64,000 nucleotides of DNA from Megalonaias nervosa (GCA_016617855.1 JAECUM010003301.1:1-64000), one strand, 5' to 3'. Shown: positions 12,269 to 28,300, counted from the first letter of the stretch. Notes: generated from the sequence alone by a model not told the origin. Numbers and translations are program-made.

Positions 12269-13265
12269 ATTTTTATCTCAAGTCTCACATCCGAAAATAT
12301 TTAATGATTTTATATGATAATTTTAGTTTCTTTTACACTCTGGTTCAAAGTCGTGGTTTTTACAGTTAACGTTAGAAGAACTACTTTGATTCTGCCTTCT
12401 TTTAGGAAGGCTGAGTCCCACATTTCCTCTTTGCCAAGCCACTATCGAACACTGTTCTATCCAACAACTGTTTTTTCTCATGTTCAATCTTTTTATTCTA
12501 TCTCTTACATGAACCATCACTTTTCTTAACAAGCTATAATTAATTGTTCAGATTGCACTTCAAGACAAACAAAAGACAGGAAAATAAAACTAAGATGAAA
12601 ATCAGCTTGCAAAATACTTAACCTTTGTGTAACAAGTGTTGCACTGAGCAGTTATCTTGTTGTATTACAGCTGTCATTAACTTGAGCTTACCATGCACAT
12701 GCTGGTATGATGAAACAGCTGAATTTATATCTAGTCATTACCTTCCTTGTCATCACTATTACAACAAAAGTGCCAACACTAACTACATACACGTAGTTCC
12801 TTTACCCAAAACATGGTTATTTACTTTGTACATGCAAAGTATACATTAAACATTGTAAAAACTATACAACTACACATAACAAGCACCCTACATTTGATTC
12901 TGAACACTTACATTTTTTTGGGGAGTATTAAGTAGGCAGTGGTTTTTCAAGATGAAGGTTCAAACAGGAGTCTTGCTTTGCAAAAGCCTGCAGAGTTTTA
13001 AAATGAGATTTCTGAGCTGAATTGGAACATTAGATAGATACGTACTTTCAATGATCCCTCTACAAAATAAAGACTGGAAGACAAGTAACTTGCACTGTAT
13101 GTTTAAAACCTAGGAATTTACAAAGATGACAGGTCTTCATCCATTCAAACATACTAAACTTGAGATCCCAGCATTGATTTTATAATCTTCTCTTAAAATG
13201 AAACATGAAACTTCATTTAAAACTTGTTGCATTTTGAACATGCAAGGAACAAAAAGAAAACTCAC
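12269..13265. other. Non-coding stretch, nothing recognised
   Basis: This AT-rich DNA lies downstream of the last visible eRF3 exon, presumably intron. No repeat family, exon or RNA gene was recognised. Confidence 0.5.
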
Positions 13266-13337
13266 CTGAGCGTCAAAAACCTTCCCTGTGTGACAAACAT
13301 TATCAACTGGGCACAGCACAAAACCTGGCGATACATC
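13266..13337 (-). CDS. GSPT1: eRF3 exon: first beta-barrel domain, last exon seen
   Basis: This 72-nt phase 0 exon encodes [20 protein letters not shown] then FDAQ. It matches the PGFILCDPNNLCHSGRTFDAQ region of animal eRF3. The donor is GTGAGT. No continuation (family pattern IEHKSIICPGY... to FTLRDEGKTIAIGKV) was recognised between 1 and 13265, so the remaining exons probably lie left of the window. Confidence 0.94.
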
Positions 13338-16300
13338 CTGAAAATAAATTCAGATAAAGCTTAATATCAGAGCCAATTTATATGTAAAAAATGTAACTTT
13401 AAAACCAATGAATAAAGCCAATACAACAGAAAAAATACCATAACTAATTTTCTCAAATCTTCCAATAATGACTGTTTTACTTCATTTTAAAAGTGATTTA
13501 TAGTGGTACATGTTGAAAATTATTTTAGATCTTCCATACCTGAAAATCTTATACATGTAGTCACTGTTCTTATTAAAGTCTATTGCATTATTCATGCATT
13601 ATTCCATTTCAAAGTGTAAATCTGGAGATATGCCCCCCCCCCTTCAATGTCACCCTTTATCTGTTAACAGAATCTTTCATGTTTCATTTTACATTTGCTG
13701 CTCTTATTTCTCTCTGGTTGATCGCTAAAACAAAAACTTGAATGATACTTGTGTTTGCAAATAATACTTCCATACCCTCTAAGATGGGATGCGTTTATTC
13801 CAATGTTCTTCTTCACTCTCATTTTCCCTCTAATTTTTGTGTTTATATGTCTAGATCCATTTTCAATTTTTAGAAGGACATGTGATTATTTAATTGCTTG
13901 AAATGTACAGGGAAGAAAATTGGGAATAAGCAATCTTGCAAAGCTTTTTACCATAACTTCTCAGTTGGACACATAGTATTGGCAGATCCCCATTTTCTAC
14001 ATTTTTCATCGATTAGAAATTACAAACGAAGTTGTTTTTGTTCTTTTTTTATTATAATTTGTAACAATATTGTGCAGAAAAAAGTAATATACTTTAAATG
14101 ACTTTTCAATCAATACTACACTTCCATGACAGTCAACAGCCAGTTCATTCTGGAATGCAACATATATCAGTAAACTGTGCTTATGGCAAGGTAAGTACTG
14201 CTGTCTGCAATTTGACACTATAATTCTAATTTAACTGGTAAATCTCATCAATTTGGTGGGAATATATTTCACTGGATAAAGTGGCTTCCAGGTGGCTGAG
14301 TTGTCTAAGGCACTTGCTTTTACAGATCACTTGCACATCTCATCTCTGTCAATGCGAGTTAAAGTTTCAGACCAACGTGGGTATGTCAGAAAGTTTGTCA
14401 GTAGCTTCTCATGGGTCAGTGGTTTTTATTGGGGTCCTCCTCCACGAAATATAATGGCTTGTAAGTACAAACCTTCACATGGTAAGTGAATATAATAAAC
14501 CTGAGAAAGCTACTCAAGATTTTCTCCATATTTTAAAATTTTATACTGAGATTGTGAAAAGAAAAAACTTCATACTGAAATACTATGCTCAAAATGGAAA
14601 AAGTTAGGTCAAAATATCTGAATTTGTGAGAAATTGTTAAATTTTCTCCCTGGCAGACCTGGGGAAGCACTCTTCTGGATGACATATTAGGCAACCAATG
14701 AAGGCAGAAGCTGCAGGGGCTGAGATTATCATCCTGGACTCATGACAATGTGGGTGTGAGATTGAATGCTATCATCGGATCAGCCTTGGTCGGCTACAGT
14801 GATGTATCCTCGGGCAATGTGCTTTACTCCAACTGCCTTGGCACTGAGTAATCTGTTTGTATTACTGTGCCATTAAACACCAAACCAAACCTGGCACGAA
14901 TTTTAAAGTTTTCCAAATCAGATAGCATATAAATTTTACAGTATTGCTAATGAATATGATGTGCCTAAATGCAGATCAAAAGCTTTGCTGATCTACTTAT
15001 ATGAAGCATTTCCCCCAGGATCTAACAAGGTCATGGTAATACCCCCCCCCCCGGTATTTTTTATGTTTCATATGTATTCCACCCAAAAAGTTGAAGGAGG
15101 AAAATCAATGAAATGGTCTTACTCAGTATTGATTTTTTTAAAATATATTTTTTCATCATTCCTTATCAAAAGATACAAGTGGCAATAATACTTTTTCAAA
15201 GGTAACAGAATGCATGGTTAATTACATCTATCAATCTAAATTATACCAACAGTAATAAAAATCATTAATTATGGTAAATATAGGAAATGTACAAGAAATT
15301 TTCCAATTTTACTAAGCTTATATTTCTTCTTCCCTCATATGCCCTTTAAATTCCTCGGTTGAAGTATGATTTAATTTATTAAAGGACAGGGCCCGAGTGT
15401 TTAAATGTCTTTTAAAAAGGATGCAACGACCAGTAAGTAGCTTTTAGTGTACTGTTGGGTTTTGTCCTTTCAAGATTGCAGAATTGCTAAAAATGGTAGC
15501 AGTAGTAATTTGTCATTTGATTTTCAGATTTAATTTGGAGCAATAAAGTACAATAAGGTAATTATTTTAACTGACAACTTCTGAAATCTGTCAGAACTAT
15601 TTGCAAAATAAGTCTTTCTGGTAGACTCAGATTCATCACACTGCTATCCCAAGTTAAGTATTATAACTTCTTGGATATGTGGACAATAATCAGCACGTCA
15701 ATTAGAATAAAAAAGATTGACCATACCCAGATAATGACAGCAAAAGACAGTTCATGCTGGAAAAGATAATCACTTCAGCCATACGTACTCAAAGGGGCAT
15801 GTCAAAATATTGTCCAGTGAGTGTACACAGTGCTGTGAGCAATTCAGCTCCAATAAACAAAGACCTTCTTCACAATAAAGTCTTAGCTCTGGGCACAGGT
15901 ATATTTCCTTTTATGATCATAAAAATATTGAAATTGAACTGAGCACACAAGTCACTGTTTACATATGCAAGCAATAAAAGGTTATTTTACAACAAACAAA
16001 AGTGCAAGTTGGTGAGAAAAAGGCCTAGCACTATGTAAAGAATGACCTGGAGTGGGGAAAAAACTGCCTGGCATGGGGGGAAAGAACAGCATAGAATGGT
16101 GCAACTGTAAAATGACCCAGGGAGAAACAAATTTCTTAGCTGGTTTCAAACAGCATCATGAATTGTACCTGCTACTGCATCTAGAAATATGTAAAAGCAA
16201 ATTGTTTCACCGATGAACAAGAGTTCCTTTTACAGAAGCTCCAATAATTTCATACTCTTATTTTTCTGTTAACACAAATAGTGTAGATTCAACTTGTTTC

Positions 16301-19300
16301 AAAAAGGTCAAGACCATCTTAATGTTAAAAGTGCTGCCATGTTATCAAATGGTTTTCATGGTTTACAAATCGTTAGATAATATTTTTCTCAGGTACTTTA
16401 AGGACTTCCAAAAGAATACCTGGAGTATTTTTTCTTATGGAGACTAAACTTTCTTCAGTACTTTCCTTTGTTTGTTCCTTTATCACTACATGTAAGTACA
16501 GAAGTAAAAGAAAGAAGAAAAAAAAGAGTCTCTCTTAGGGACTGATGCTCTACTGGCCAAAACAAACTTCCAGGAATCCTAGATAAAACCATTTCTGCTT
16601 TTTTTAGTTGGTGAGTATTGAAACCATCTCTAATATCATTAGTAAACTCCAATATACCAGATTTGGTGACAATAATACATTCATATACTCGAGTCAACAA
16701 GTTCACAAAATACCTGTATGTTCAGAACAAAATTCTTTAACATGACCTTTGGCTTTGAAATTGATATCATGGATAAAGGATTTTTGAATTGTCCCTGACA
16801 ATATCAAGATATGACCACATGCCAAGTTTGCTTTAATCTGAAAGTAATATTTCTGGGAAGAAAAATAACCCCAAAGCATTCTTCTGATACATCTACAAAA
16901 GGAAACAAAAGATACAAATCCATTCATACTCATTTATGTTATCATGCTTACAAGTCCAAACAGCTAAAACCATTCATGACCTTTGACCTTAAATACAACT
17001 AAATACAAAGCTAGAAAAAATGTTTACTTGTATGTGTACAAGTCACTGTGTTTATAATCTCAGTTAGGTCTAGTTTTTAAAACTCCTTCACAAAAGTTTA
17101 GTAATATTAGTGGTCAAATATGCACAATTTTCATTCAGAAGTAACTGAATATTGCAAGAAGTGCTTTAATAAAAAGCCAATGTCAATGCCACTATTTATG
17201 CACAAGTAGTGACAAGATTTGCCATGTTGGAGGTCAGAAGACCATCTTTTTCAATAGAACAGTTACATATTGCTATAGTGTCTTTGTGATAACCCAATAT
17301 CGATATGACTCAATTTAGGAGATGAAAACAAAGAGTCCCTCGAAGGGACTGATTCTCTACTGAATGAAAAGAAATACCAGGAAGTCATGGTAAGACCATT
17401 TTTTTTTCCTTTTAATTGTAGTGTGTTGATACCATTTTTGATAATCTTCATCAATAACAAAATTTTCAAATTAGCTGTTGTGGTGGACATATTGGATGTC
17501 AGTTTTATGTCATTTTCATTTAGGACCAACAAGGCATCATGAGAAGTCTTTGTTGATATGACCTTCTGTTTTGCAGAAATAACAAGATTTTCAAAATGGA
17601 TGCCACTGTTTTCATATTGGATAATAGATTGGCACCATTTCTATTTAGTACCAACAAGACATCATAAAAAGTCTTTTGATGAAAGCGCATTTTGATATGA
17701 CCAGCCATTAAGAAGTAGCAATAACAAGGTTTTCAAGATGGCTATTGTGGCAGTCACATTAGAAATTGGATTGGTACCATATTCATTTACAACCAACAAG
17801 TTATCATAAGAAGCCTTTCAGTGAAAACTCCATGCCAATGTGACCATTCATTTTGGAGAAGTAGTCATATGAAGATTTTCATGGTGGCCACTGTGGCAGG
17901 CATATTAAATGTCTAAATGGCACCATTAGCACCTGCTAGACATCATAATAAGCTGTGCAGTGAAAACCCCATGTTGAAAGGACCATATATTCTGGAGGAG
18001 GAGTGACTATATTTTCAAAATGGCTTCTGTGGTGGCCATAATGGACATTTGATAGATACAGTTTCATTCTGAACCAATTATGCCTGATAACAAGTCTTCT
18101 GGTGAAAACTTCTTGGCAATATTACTCTTCATTCAGGAGGATTAGCAATATGAAGATTGTCCAGATGACAACTGTGTCAGTCATACTGAACAGCAGATTG
18201 GCACTGAGTTCAGTAATATGTCCTTTATAATCTCCAGTTCAGTTTCAGAAACTTCATTTCCAAACACCATGGTCTACAATGACTTCATGCTACATATAAA
18301 CATGATGTAATCTTTATATATTTTTAAAGTCATGTATTGGTGGTTATTGCTGAATTGAATATTCAAATATTTATTACATCATTTCTGTATGAATGTGTTC
18401 ACTTTTAATGTGCATAGCAAGGCACTCAAACTTTGAGACAGTGCCCCCCCCCCCAGTATCACTTAGAGACCATATTATGTACATATACATTACATGCATC
18501 TCTGTCAAGCTGGCTACCCGACAGTAGGGAAGGTTTTTCTTGTCAATACCCACAAAACACACGAGATTCAATCTTGGTGACAACAAGAGTCTCTGAAGCT
18601 CAATGCAGACCTGCCAACCCCGATGAGTCCATCTCAGTAAGACAGCTGATTTTTGTCCATAAGATTGACCAGTTTTCAGTAAGGTGTAACAAAATATCAA
18701 TAACTGCTATTGTAAAGCTGGAAAACATAATTAAAAGTTCAATGCAGCGGGATAACATTATGTTCAACTGAGAAGTTTGTAAAGTACGCGTAGACCTTAT
18801 TTACCACTAGTACCGTTGCACAAACTTTAGTTCCAAACCCTATACAACTCAATGGCTTGTTGCTGTCTCTCAACTTGACGTAATTCTTGGAGATTCTTTT
18901 TCCATTTCATATGACGATGGCAATCATATCTCCCGCCACGAGACATACTCAAACTGGCACATGATGTCCAATCAACGTAATTGTGTCCTTTCTATCTTTT
19001 ATTCACAAGAATCTGAATATTCCTTTTTATTCTTCTGTGTTGATTATTAACACTTTTCTAGAGGCTTATTTTCCCTTTCATCTTAAACATACATCACTTT
19101 GGGGATGCCATTTTAAAAAAATTCTATAATCAACAATTTGATCATGCAGACGCTTCGCATGAACAAATAGGTGCAGTTTAAAGCATCTGGGATGCTGCTG
19201 TAAAATTAGTCTGGTTCCCTAAATAATTTCACAAATTCTAATATGAAATCCAGATCCAAATAAAACACAGATGATCCAATTACCCGGATTTTTCGGCAAC

Positions 19301-22300
19301 AATCATTTTTCTGTAGTTTTTGCTTGTATGCCTTAAGTCTGTATTTTAAGGGTAATTTTTGTCAGACTTATGGCAAAATCGTAAGAGTTGGCGGGTCTGT
19401 CAATGTACTTAATAAGATCTGCTAAAAGAGGATTTGAGCCAATGGACAGACCTTTGGGTAAATAAAAAATTGTGAAAGGTAGTCCTATAACATTTGACTA
19501 CAGAGACTTAACAAGATCTTTCCTCAGAAAGGAAGAGTAGAAAATCTGCTACTACTGCAAGAGAGTGGGAGCTAGGCTCTTTTGTTATTCCAAGTGCACC
19601 AATCTCGAAAGATTCTCCATCTTACATCATAGGCCTCAGATGTATAATGTCATGGCCTTGATGCTGCAGTCAGCAACCTTGCTAGAAAACTTCACCTGGC
19701 ATAATGATCATCTAAGATAGATCAGTGGGATCATGGAGAGGACAAATATGAAGCAAGAGTACTGTAATGTTGCGAAAATGATCGCTTCCACAGATGTAAT
19801 ACCGTGGGTTGGTTGACCACAAGGTCAAAAAGACTGTTGAACCAAAACCTTTGAGGTCAGAGGTGATATCTGGATAATCTGAGCTGTTGATGTCCCAAAC
19901 TTGTAAAGTACCTGTGCAATGAACCTGAAGGGAGGGAATGCATAAAATGGACAGTTGATCTCACCTCAGGCTGATGGAGTTCACTGCTAAGTATTTTGTC
20001 TAGGGTTGGGAAAACATACATGGAGGCTTGTTGGTTTTCACTACAACCATGTCCACTAGAGGTTTCTACAACAGAATGAATAGAGCCTCTGCAACTGTTA
20101 GGATTACCTTGCCTGTTCTTGTCAAACTGTCCACTAGGACATTTCCATTCGTGGAATGTGATAAACTTGTGTATAATTCCCTTCCAACTCTGCCCAGCAT
20201 TGAATGTTCCAGTATAGCACACAAATAGAAGCATGAGTACCTCCTTGTTGTCTGAGAAGACTATAATGCATTACTCCTTGACAAGATCTGTGTACCCTTT
20301 TAACTTTCCAAATTGTATTCAACAGCCCAAGCATTCAGTGCATAATTTGATATAGTCTCTTTAAGCCTAATGAATTAGCTTCATTTCATGTGATCACACT
20401 AACCAAAGATTTGAAGCTGACTATGATTTGCACACTGTGTGAGGTAACTGTTACAGAATCATGCCATCAAGTGGACAACTGAGACACTGCAATGAATAAA
20501 GAGTATTATAATAGTTATGTTAATCTGTAGTGTTACCAAGAACTAACAAGTCAAACTCAGTCTGGACTGATAATATTTCTTTATTCTTGCGGTCCTAACA
20601 AATGAATCAGTATGTTTTAATTTGCTGTAGTAATGATGCTTACCTCTTCCTCTATTCCTGAAACCTTGATTTTGACATTTTCTCCTGGATTTGCCGAGTC
20701 AGTTTCCTCATCATCAGACCATAAAGTCATTACTTTCACAGGCATCTGACACATATATTTAAAATTATATTTGGTACATAGTGAATGCACATATTCTTTT
20801 AACTTTCAAACAGAAAATATAAAATTAACACATGTGCATGTTTAAATTTTGCCATTTTACAATTATCCAAGAATCTGTAGTCCATTTTGCATGTTAAAAG
20901 TTTTGCAATTAGTAATGTGGTCAACAAAATCACAGAACTGAAACCATACTGAAATTTTCCCATGTATTAAGTTAGGATTTTTAAAAAAATATTTGATAGA
21001 TAGTAAGTGTATATGTAAACGACAGTTCAGATTGTTTTTTTTTCCCCCTTTTAAAGTAAAGGAAAAAATATTCTGATGTTGTATTTTTGTACACAGTACA
21101 TGCACAAGTAATAATGGACAATTTTATTTCTCCCTTTCAACATCAAATCAGTAGAGAATGTCTTCACATTTTTATTTCCTAAACAGTGACTGAAGATGCA
21201 AATGAAGGCTCATATTTTTTCCTTGAACAACAAGAGACTCCTTTTGTGAAGCCTGCCTTTTAGCTTGCAAGAAAGTAAAAAAAAAAAAATCCTTTGACAC
21301 AGCAAGATTTCATGTGGACAAATGAACAAACATGCACACTGACATTAAAGTGATTGCTATGCAATGACTATATGGAATAACTTGGTTTAGCAGCTCAATA
21401 TAATGAGCACCTGTTTATAACAGATATTTGTCAGTTCCTTTTCTTAACTTCTTTACGATTATTGACTTCAATATACAGAAAACATTTCCATAAATCTTTA
21501 GTCCCTAAAAGTACCCTTTATACAAAGACTCCAGCATCTTAATACTTCAGTTAAAACAAAATATTTGTAAAAAAAAATCAGAGAAATAAAAAGGCTGGCT
21601 TTTCAGTCTGCAGATATATGTTGCTTGAAATGTTGAGTAAAGTTTAATGACATTGGGGCCAGGTTTTATAGTATTTTGAAACTGCATTAGGTACTTGAAG
21701 ATAGATATGCAAATGATGGCTTTATTGTTTCTTTAAACACTAAATGAGAAAACATTTTGAAATTAGAAACAACTTGAGTGACATCTGCATGCTTTTAATG
21801 TACACTCTTGTTATGGACTCCTGATAAATGGTGGCATATGCTTCACTGAACACTACTGATGTTATTGCTGCCTATAGTTGTATTGCAATATCACTACTTT
21901 TTTTTTACGATATTGCCACATAAAACAGTCAATATTTATACAATGTTTATGCTATTTCTCTATATGGCATGTGGAGGACATGTGCCTGCCAAGTACCACA
22001 GCTCACAGAAAATTCCCGTTTTTCCAATGACAACTGCCTAGAGATATATGCTGTGTGTGATAATCTAAAAATATTGACACTGAGCTTAACCTTGGATATG
22101 GACAGACATTCATATGGACATAAGAATGGACATGCATGCCAATGTGATAGCTATGTCCAACTTTAGACAAGGCAGGTTTGACATAAATATTGTTTCCAAC
22201 TGCATTTGATGTCACAAAATAAAACAGATTTCAACAACTGTGTCAAAAACTTCAAAACTATATGAGACAGGGTTATAAGACTGCATAGGAAAAAATGCTT

Positions 22301-25300
22301 ACCCTGTTGGGCATGAGGAACAGTGTCTGGTTCCGACTTACTACACCTGACTCAACCTTTCCTAATAAAATGGAACCCATATCCTGTAAAATAAAGAACA
22401 CAGTAACAGAACAAACCACAATATTACTTGCTAAACCAATGTAATGCTGTAGAGGGCTATCCCATTCTCTTCTGAGAAAGTTGAAAAGAATGTCACAGTA
22501 CTGACCTAGAAATTTTTTTTGTCAAACTACTGGATTGAATAACTTTTCTTTTTTTATAGGCACCAGCAGACATTATTACAAGGAATTTCTGTTGAAAAGA
22601 GATATTCTATATTGGAATAAGTGTTCCACATAACACAGTGTCTTGCCTGTGAACTGTTTTATGATTAGTCAGTTTTTGACATCCAACATACAATGTCTTA
22701 TCTCATGATGGTTGGAGACATGAGTTACTTTCAAATGACAAAGTGGAAATTTTGTCCTAATCCAAAATGCTGGATGTTGTTTGTTCACTTACATTTTGTA
22801 ACCAAATCTCCATGAAAATTTTAAACTTTCAATGACCTCAACCAAAACATCTAGTAAGCATTACACTCCACTGGAATCATGTAGGCAAGAGAGGTCCATC
22901 AACCATACAAGTGAATTCCACCTCCAAGGAAAAAAATTTTGAGGACCTATGTATTGTCATAGGTCATCATATGAGTAAAGAAAATCCATTTCTTTAATGG
23001 TTCTATAACTAAGGCAAACAATGTCAGATGTGGGTATGTTTTTTTTCAAACCATGTAAACATGCTATGCATAATTATCTGGGGTGAAAAATTGTGTGAGT
23101 CAATTTAGGGTTTATTTTTTTCATTTTATATCAACACATGTATGAGAATGTTACTCTCGAAAATCAAAACGTGTACTGTTTATTTTGCTATACATACTCA
23201 TTGTGACATCCTGTACTGAAGACTGGAAACAAATATCCAAATTGTACCAGTATTATTTAAAATACCTAAAATGGCCACAATATTATAAAAAGTACTTTAA
23301 ATGGCCTGAGTAACACGCTTTATGTAATAAGGTAGAAGACTCACTTTAAGAAATTCTGATGCACCTTATACAGATAAAGACATTTTCTTATAATGTTCTG
23401 AAGCTGCATGTCACCATCTTTTTATTTGTAAATCACACTTATGTAGCTTTCAAAAATCAACATTCTGTTCATCAACATCCTCTGAACTGTAATTAGGCAG
23501 AGGTGTTCTAATAAAATTTCTATTAACTCTGGTAGAGGGTGTACTTTTCTATCTGGCTCTAGATGAATTCTTTCTTATCATATAAAGTCCATTTATTTCC
23601 ATAAGGGCCTTAGACATACAGCTAAGTGGACAAGCTGATTAGTATTTGGTAATTTAGTCAATACCTTTTAAAAACAACTGTCAAGATGGTAAGAAACTAT
23701 GATTACATCAATGTTAGAAAGTTCCAATGTGGACTTTGATTGGAACTTCTATCTAAAGCAGTCAGCACTTGGATCCTTTAAGTCTGTGCTCACTGCTATT
23801 CCTACGCAAATGCCAAACAACTCAAAGCAGCTACACTACAATCATGTCTGAAACTTGTATGCTATTTTCTAATCCAGTTAAAATAAGGAATAAAATCTAT
23901 ATATTAATTTTGGTCCAGGTACATGGTCCAGAACATTTGTATGCAACACACTTAAATTGAAAGCTGATGCAGAAATGTAAAAAAAGTTTTCAATATTGGT
24001 CCTCGTCATACATATAAGCCACAAATCCATATATAATTCCAAGAAATTTACTGTAGACTCCACCAGAATAAAATATAACCTTCAACACATCTGATAAAAA
24101 AATACTGCAGGAAAAAAAAAAATTCTGCATTTATGGGCCAGAATTCTTTGGCCTGGTGCCAATCCTATAAATAGTATACTGTCAACATGGGTTCTATCTA
24201 TGAGCCACTCATACATAGTTTTTTCTTTCTTAACCTTCGTAACACTCATTATCACTTCTGTTTTCTTTCCTGGGTGTTTGAAACTTTACCTCAAGTTGGT
24301 ACCACATAACCACTATTGTGCTGAGGTGCTGTAAAAAGTTACCACATACATACATTCTTCAATGGGTATTTTAAGATCTCAGCTGATGAAAATTCCTACA
24401 ATTCTTCACCAGTATGTAATGCAAAAACTTACTTTATATCTATCTACAATTGGCACTCGGACTGGCTGGTCTTGTGCTCTGCTTATTGGTGGAAGACCAT
24501 CAAGGTAATCTATCAATGAAGGTCCTCTAGAGAAGAAAATAAAAAGGAATTTTTAAAAAAGTCATACAAATTTACTGACAAAAATAAGCTATACTGATTT
24601 AATAAGGAAACTCAATTTGTATGAATATCTGAAAATTGAAATGGAGTTGTGCTCTACAGGCCAAAAAGAATTTCCAGGAATTCAAGACAAGACCATTCTT
24701 CCTTTTAACTATCGATTGTTGAAACCATCTCTGATATTCTACAGCAAAACCAAGATTGTCAAATTATCTGCTGTCATGGACATAATGGATGTCAGATTGG
24801 TACCATTTTCAGTGAGGACAAACAAAACATCACTTAGGACCAATAGGACATGATAACAAGTCTTCTGGTGGAACACCCATATTGATATGACTTAAGGTTT
24901 CTTGTGGTAAAAATAACAAAAGTTTTAAGATGGCTGCCTTGATGGCGATACTGGACATCGAATTGGCACCATTTTGATTTAGGACCATCTGGTCATCAGG
25001 AATCTTTTGGTGAATGCAGAATATCAATATGACCACCCATCTAGAAGTAGCAATAGCAACACATTCATGATGGCCATTGTAGCAGCCATATTCAAAGTCA
25101 GATTGGCACCACTGTCATTTACATTCAACAAGACATTGTAAGAAGCCTTTCAGTAAAAAAAACCATGTTAATATAACCATCCATTCAGTAGTAATAGTGA
25201 TACAATTTTGAAGCTGGCTGCAATGGTGGCCATGATGGATGCACAAGAGGTATCTCTTTCATTTAAGACAAAATAAACACCACAAGTCTTCAAGAGAAAA

Positions 25301-28300
25301 CCCCATGGCAAAATTACTTTTCATTCAGGAAAAGTATTGATAACAAGATTTTCAAGATAGCCACTGTGTTGGTCATATTAGATATCAGATTGGCACCATT
25401 TTAACTTGGGACCAATTGGACTTCAAAAAAGATATTGCAGAGAAACTCCAATATGGATACAAGCATCCATTCAGACCAGATTTTCAAGATGGCAATCCTC
25501 CAAGTGGTTAGGAGAAGTAGCAATAACAAACTTGTGATAACAGCTGGATGAAAGACATCAGATGACAGACAACAGACAATCCCATGAGCTCTTCTACTCT
25601 GTGACCAGCCAAGCTAAATGTGTTTGCTTACCAACAATTATATTCAAATTATTCCTGTTTCAACTCGTACCAAAAAGCTTAGATGGAGATACATAATCAA
25701 CACCATTTCTGCAGAACTAAGTGTCATACTGGCAAACAATATTATGATGCATTACCTACTGTATACGCTCATAAAAACTTGTAATACAAACATCAAAACA
25801 CAATTCTAACACTACTGATGCTACCAATGATATCATCATGACAGAAATGTGAGACCACAGTGGATGTTTTTTCTTCTACATGCATCCATGTATGTGCCTA
25901 TACATACAACACAAAAAGCTCACTAATATAATCAACGATTAAGTACCTTGCCTCTACAAAGCTTTAAGTATAGTCTCCAGGACTACTCTAAACATTTATT
26001 GTGCAGAAAGTAAGATGAGACTACAGTGATCCTCACAACCAAATGCTGGCACCTTTTTTTAATTCAAGTTGGTTTTTTTTTTGCAATTTGTTCTCTTTAC
26101 ATGAATTTTTTTTTTGCAATTTGTTCTCTTTACATGAAATTTTCATCTGTTTAAAATTTTCAAGTTTAACTTTAATCAGAACTACACAGTATTGCTCTAA
26201 CAAACCAACCAACCAAGCCCAAACTTCCTAACAAATGATATCAAACAATATGAAAACAAGCCCATTCTTATCTACATCATAGGAGAGGAAATACAAGATG
26301 CTGATGAAAACTATATATTCAAGTTGCATCTGTAGCATTTAATTTCAAACAAAAGAAAAATATCAGTCTTAAAATCTGCTCACAAATCCACCCACAGAAA
26401 CCAGATATTACTCTTTTCACAGGCTTGGAGCAACCTTACAGTGACAGACTGGTGAACAAACAGTGCATGCATGAATAATTACCTTGTTTAGCCACTACAG
26501 ATGAGACCCTGTGTTAAAATCACTGCAGCATGCAGTCTACTTATCTAATATCTATACTTCTTCATAGGTACAATACAGAAGGTAGCCTATCACAATATAC
26601 ACTCCAAACTGTTGCCCAGGATTAAAATAGCTTTATAAAGTTAAAACTGTCAAGTTTGCACTAGGACATTTAAGAAGAAAACAAAAGAAACAATCCTTTT
26701 AAAAAAGTGTCAACCGTAAAAATATTAGTCTCAATAATTATACTTCCCCCTTTGCAATAATTAAGGCATTATGAATATTGTCGAGTCATCAAAGTAAATG
26801 ACATTGGATTGCTACTGCTCATTCACTGTGAAACGTTCAGTTTTATTATAAAAAAATGAAAATCTAAGGTAAATGACAAGATAGTTGTAACTGACTTATG
26901 TTGCAACAATAACAATACTGAATGGCCATGCACTGGCATTCTTTCATTGTGTGTGCAGCAAGAAGAAATCAAACACAAGATCTTTTGGGCTGCAACTGAA
27001 TTTTCCCTTCAACAGTTGCAATACTGTGCATATAGCTAATGAAGTCCCATTGTTTTCTTCTTTTGCAGTCAATGGAAATGTACATTTTTAAAATTCATTT
27101 CATGATTCTCTCAGTCTCTAAAGTGTTGTCTTCATTCTCACAAGACTCGGGCTCTCATACTTGCGCCGGATACCAAAGAGAGTTGCTAAATGCTACTGAA
27201 AAAGTATGTGATGGGCAGTATATGGAATGGAGTTGGATCATGGTTTGCTATTCCTATCAGTATATTACCTGTACCATGGGCAGATTTTTTCGTCTGGAAC
27301 GTCTTTGAGGAAGGCACCATTCAATCCTGATACAGGTAAAAAGTACAGGTCTGTCTTGGGATTGAAACCACACTTCTTTAGATAAGGAATAAGTTTGTCT
27401 CTGCATTCAATGTATCTGCAAGACATAGGAATACCTTGACAGCATGCATAGTAATATAATTTCTATTAATGTTCAGAATATTCAAGTTTAACTACAGCCA
27501 AAAATTATTGTTTTCTTTGCTGAGTAGTCATATTCAGTGAAACTGCTCAATAAATGAAAAACCTTTGGACCAAACTAAATTTTCAGGTTTGAGAGACTTT
27601 TTTCAGTTTCTGAGGGTTTCGCATATGTGAACAAATATTTTAACATGCAAGAGTTCTTTTAACCAAGTAAACCATACAACACCTGCATGAGTCTACCTTG
27701 AGGTCATTGTTTCCCCTATTTCCAAGGACCTCAAAATAAGTCATCATCAACTGAAGGGTTCTAAAATCCACAAATTCGACGAAATAATTTTTGTCTAAAT
27801 AACTAAAAATCATGTTAATGATATCCTAATTTCACACATGCATGGTTTTTGTTGCTTCACATTTGTATGACCCATCTAAAAGCCTTTCCAAGACGTTATG
27901 TCGGTACTTCACACTACATACCACAAAACACAATCCAAACACCCAATACAAAGAGTTAAACCTATCTCAAATTACTAAACGCTTATGCATGAAAATATCC
28001 AAAGAACTCCTTATGTGAAGAAAAAATTAGGGAGGGTCCATTTTAAGAAATTAATCCATGATACAATAAAGTCTTGTGAATACTGTACCCGATGATGAAC
28101 GCTCTTATTAAGTGGCTAATTATGCGGTCTGACAAATATCTCCTGAACACAAACTCTCCATAATCAAAGAAATAAAAAAATCTAACAAACCTATGAACAG
28201 AGAAGGAAAATATAAAAAGCATGTACCCCATGCTAGTTACAGTGTGTCCTTTTTATAAGCAATTATGTGATATGAAAGAGAGAGAGAGAGAGAGAGAGAG

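Noticed and set aside
1..13265. C-terminal eRF3 exons
   Set aside because: Looked for the family patterns IEHKSIICPGY, KTRPRFVKQDQ and FTLRDEGKTIA on the minus strand; none was recognised, so I place them outside the window.
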